Part shown: positions 32,409 to 33,859 of the stretch, one piece after another
Layout: each line of letters starts with the position of its first letter
Position numbering within the stretch: position 1 is the stretch's first letter
Source of the DNA: an uncultured cyanobacterium
GTDB taxonomy: Bacteria; Cyanobacteriota; Cyanobacteriia; Thermosynechococcales; Thermosynechococcaceae
Length of the DNA: 33,859 nucleotides
Assembly: GCA_937951315.1 (NCBI GenBank)
Contig: CALFCG010000010.1
Span: 1 to 33,859 of the forward strand
Reading direction: 5' to 3'
Position numbers and translations under genes: made by a program
Notes under the pieces: generated by a model
Database searches by the model: none
Told to the model about the DNA's origin: nothing
What the model saw: only the letters and a program-made list of their open reading frames with translations

Positions 32409-33859
32409 TTAGACTTGCGCAAGCATTGTTCGACATCTTGCAAGAGCCGTCAGCGAAAAATGCTGCTGATAAAGATGATATTTCAGGTAAAAATGGCAGG
32501 GGAAACCCGTCCCGGTAAAGAAATCTTCATCCCAAGCTCCATCCTTCTGGGTGGTCACCAAGTACTCAACACCGCGCTCAATAGCGGACAAATTATAGGT
32601 ACCAGTCGCATCACCAGCCGCCAACAATCCCATCAGCGCCCAAGCCGTCTGAGATGCTGTACTGGGTCCTTGTCCTTTCAGGCTTGAGTCGTTATAGCTT
32701 TTACAGGTTTCACCCCAACCTCCATCAGCATTTTGGCAGCTCGATAACCACTGCCCCCCGCGCTGAATTTCAGACTGAAACGTCTGCGGTTCCACCAGGG
32801 CTAAAGCCGCTAAAACACCGCTGGTTCCATAAATATAGTTAACGCCCCAACGACCAAACCAGCTCCCGTCAACCTCTTGTTCAGCCTTGAGATAGTTCAG
32901 GGCTCGGTTGACCCTACTGTCTGTTAGCAAATGGCCAGAGCCATTCTGGTGAGATTGATTCGGCGCACGCCCCAGCATCTCGAGCACCCGCGCGGTCACA
33001 TCAGCGGTATTCGGGTCAATCATAGCCTTGAGATCCCCATAGGGAAGCCAATTGAGCCAATCTTGATCGTTATCGATATCAAAGGCAGCCCAGCCCCCTG
33101 GCTTGCATTGCATGGTGGCAATCCAGTTATAGGCTCGGGTCACCGCAGCCTGCTTCGCCTTCTCATCCGGCAGCTTGACCTCGTTCAGGGCCATCACCAC
33201 CACTGCCGTATCATCGACATCGGGATAGAAACGGTTTTCAAACTCGAAGGCCCAGCCTCCTGGTTCACCCTCTTTGTTTTTAACTTTCCAGTCGCCGTAA
33301 TCAAGAATCTGTTTTTCCAGTAACCACTCACCACCTCGAACAAGGGCTGGATGATCACGGTCCAAACCGGATTCAGCTAAGGCTCGAATCACGAGGCCCG
33401 TATCCCAAACGGGAGAAATACAAGGCTGCACCCGATATTCAGTCTCGGTTTCAATCGCAAAGTTATCAACAGCGGCTAGCCCTCGTTCAATAATGGGGTC
33501 ATGAACGTCATAGTCCAACGCCTTCAACCCCAACAGAGAGTTGAGCATGGCGGGGATAATGCCACCCCAGTCGCCCGTGGCCTCCTGACGTTCTAGCACC
33601 CAACGCTCTGCAGCCTTGAGTCCCTCTTCCCGCAACGGCACAAAGTTGGTGGCTTCTGCAAACTTGAAAATACCGTCTAGACCAACAAAAACATCTGTCC
33701 AGTCGCTGTTAGAAGGAAGCTCAAAGGTGGCCTGCCCACGACCTTCTGTATAAAGTTCATCCAGGTTAATGCCCAGGTTATAGACCGGCTCTCGATCCAT
33801 AACCAGCAACAGTGGAACGGTACTGCCCCTGGCCCAACTCGACATTTCATAAATCGTGA
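32409..33859 (-). CDS. shc: Squalene-hopene cyclase, partial (start beyond the window)
   Basis: The enzyme cyclises squalene to hopene and hopanol, the first committed step to hopanoid membrane lipids. About 482 residues are visible; full-length enzymes have about 630-650, so roughly 150 N-terminal residues lie past the right edge. The frame stays open to the edge (TIYE before the first visible Met), so that Met is not the start. Seen: the catalytic DVDD motif in FYPDVDDTAVV at about residues 209-212 of the Met-numbered fragment, several QW-type repeats (QEVDGSWFG, QNADGGWGE, QKDGAWDE), and the C-terminal TGTGFPCHFYLKYHLYQQHFSLTALAR. Likely a monotopic membrane enzyme. No other hopanoid genes are in the window. 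Confidence 0.95.
   Translation of the reverse strand, partial: TIYEMSSWARGSTVPLLLVMDREPVYNLGINLDELYTEGRGQATFELPSNSDWTDVFVGLDGIFKFAEATNFVPLREEGLKAAERWVLERQEATGDWGGIIPAMLNSLLGLKALDYDVHDPIIERGLAAVDNFAIETETEYRVQPCISPVWDTGLVIRALAESGLDRDHPALVRGGEWLLEKQILDYGDWKVKNKEGEPGGWAFEFENRFYPDVDDTAVVVMALNEVKLPDEKAKQAAVTRAYNWIATMQCKPGGWAAFDIDNDQDWLNWLPYGDLKAMIDPNTADVTARVLEMLGRAPNQSHQNGSGHLLTDSRVNRALNYLKAEQEVDGSWFGRWGVNYIYGTSGVLAALALVEPQTFQSEIQRGGQWLSSCQNADGGWGETCKSYNDSSLKGQGPSTASQTAWALMGLLAAGDATGTYNLSAIERGVEYLVTTQKDGAWDEDFFTGTGFPCHFYLKYHLYQQHFSLTALARCRTMLAQV

Overview
The window is a cyanobacterial chromosome segment. The evidence is a light-dependent protochlorophyllide reductase, an ndhA-ndhI-ndhG-ndhE block of the photosynthetic NDH-1 complex, several proteins of cyanobacteria-restricted types, and at least 14 copies of the HIP1 octamer GCGATCGC, where about 0.5 would be expected by chance in 33.9 kb. 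The species cannot be fixed from the sequence alone. No tRNA, rRNA, CRISPR array or intact insertion sequence was seen.

Left part (1-7.8 kb): rplI and an intein-free dnaB run rightward, followed by an AT-richer family 2 glycosyltransferase and a degenerate stretch. murE (left) and an M50-type membrane metalloprotease (right) diverge from one 134-base region. The protease converges on a small CxxC glutaredoxin-like gene. That gene overlaps by four bases the end of a large TPR protein, and both read left.

Middle (7.8-16 kb): an SLC12-type cation-chloride cotransporter homologue, por with a repeat-rich upstream region, and, converging on por, a three-domain NadD-like / degenerate Nudix / winged-helix protein that looks like an NrtR-type NAD regulator fused to an adenylyltransferase. 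Next come a secreted protein, a bolA-grxD pair (an Fe-S/iron handling couple), a YciI-like protein and a DUF3318-type membrane protein, with three clear terminator hairpins between them.

From 16 kb to 30.8 kb nearly everything reads left. rpmG-rpsR-rnb form a translation and RNA-decay cluster next to an RDD membrane protein. gltA-ndhA-ndhI-ndhG-ndhE-rhomboid form a tightly packed run, followed by a LysM/LytM envelope protein whose metal ligands are all replaced except one Asp. Upstream lie a DUF3288-type protein, rfbA-rfbB (dTDP-sugar synthesis), a DUF3352-type protein, cofH (deazaflavin synthesis) and yidD.

Right end (30.8-33.9 kb): a patchy accessory interval holds a possible 43-residue protein, a truncated reading frame and a two-gene AT-rich operon of unknown function. 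It ends at a squalene-hopene cyclase gene that runs off the window. The most unusual items are the NadD/Nudix/wHTH fusion, the zinc-less LytM protein, the bacterial SLC12 transporter and the uncharacterised two-gene module.
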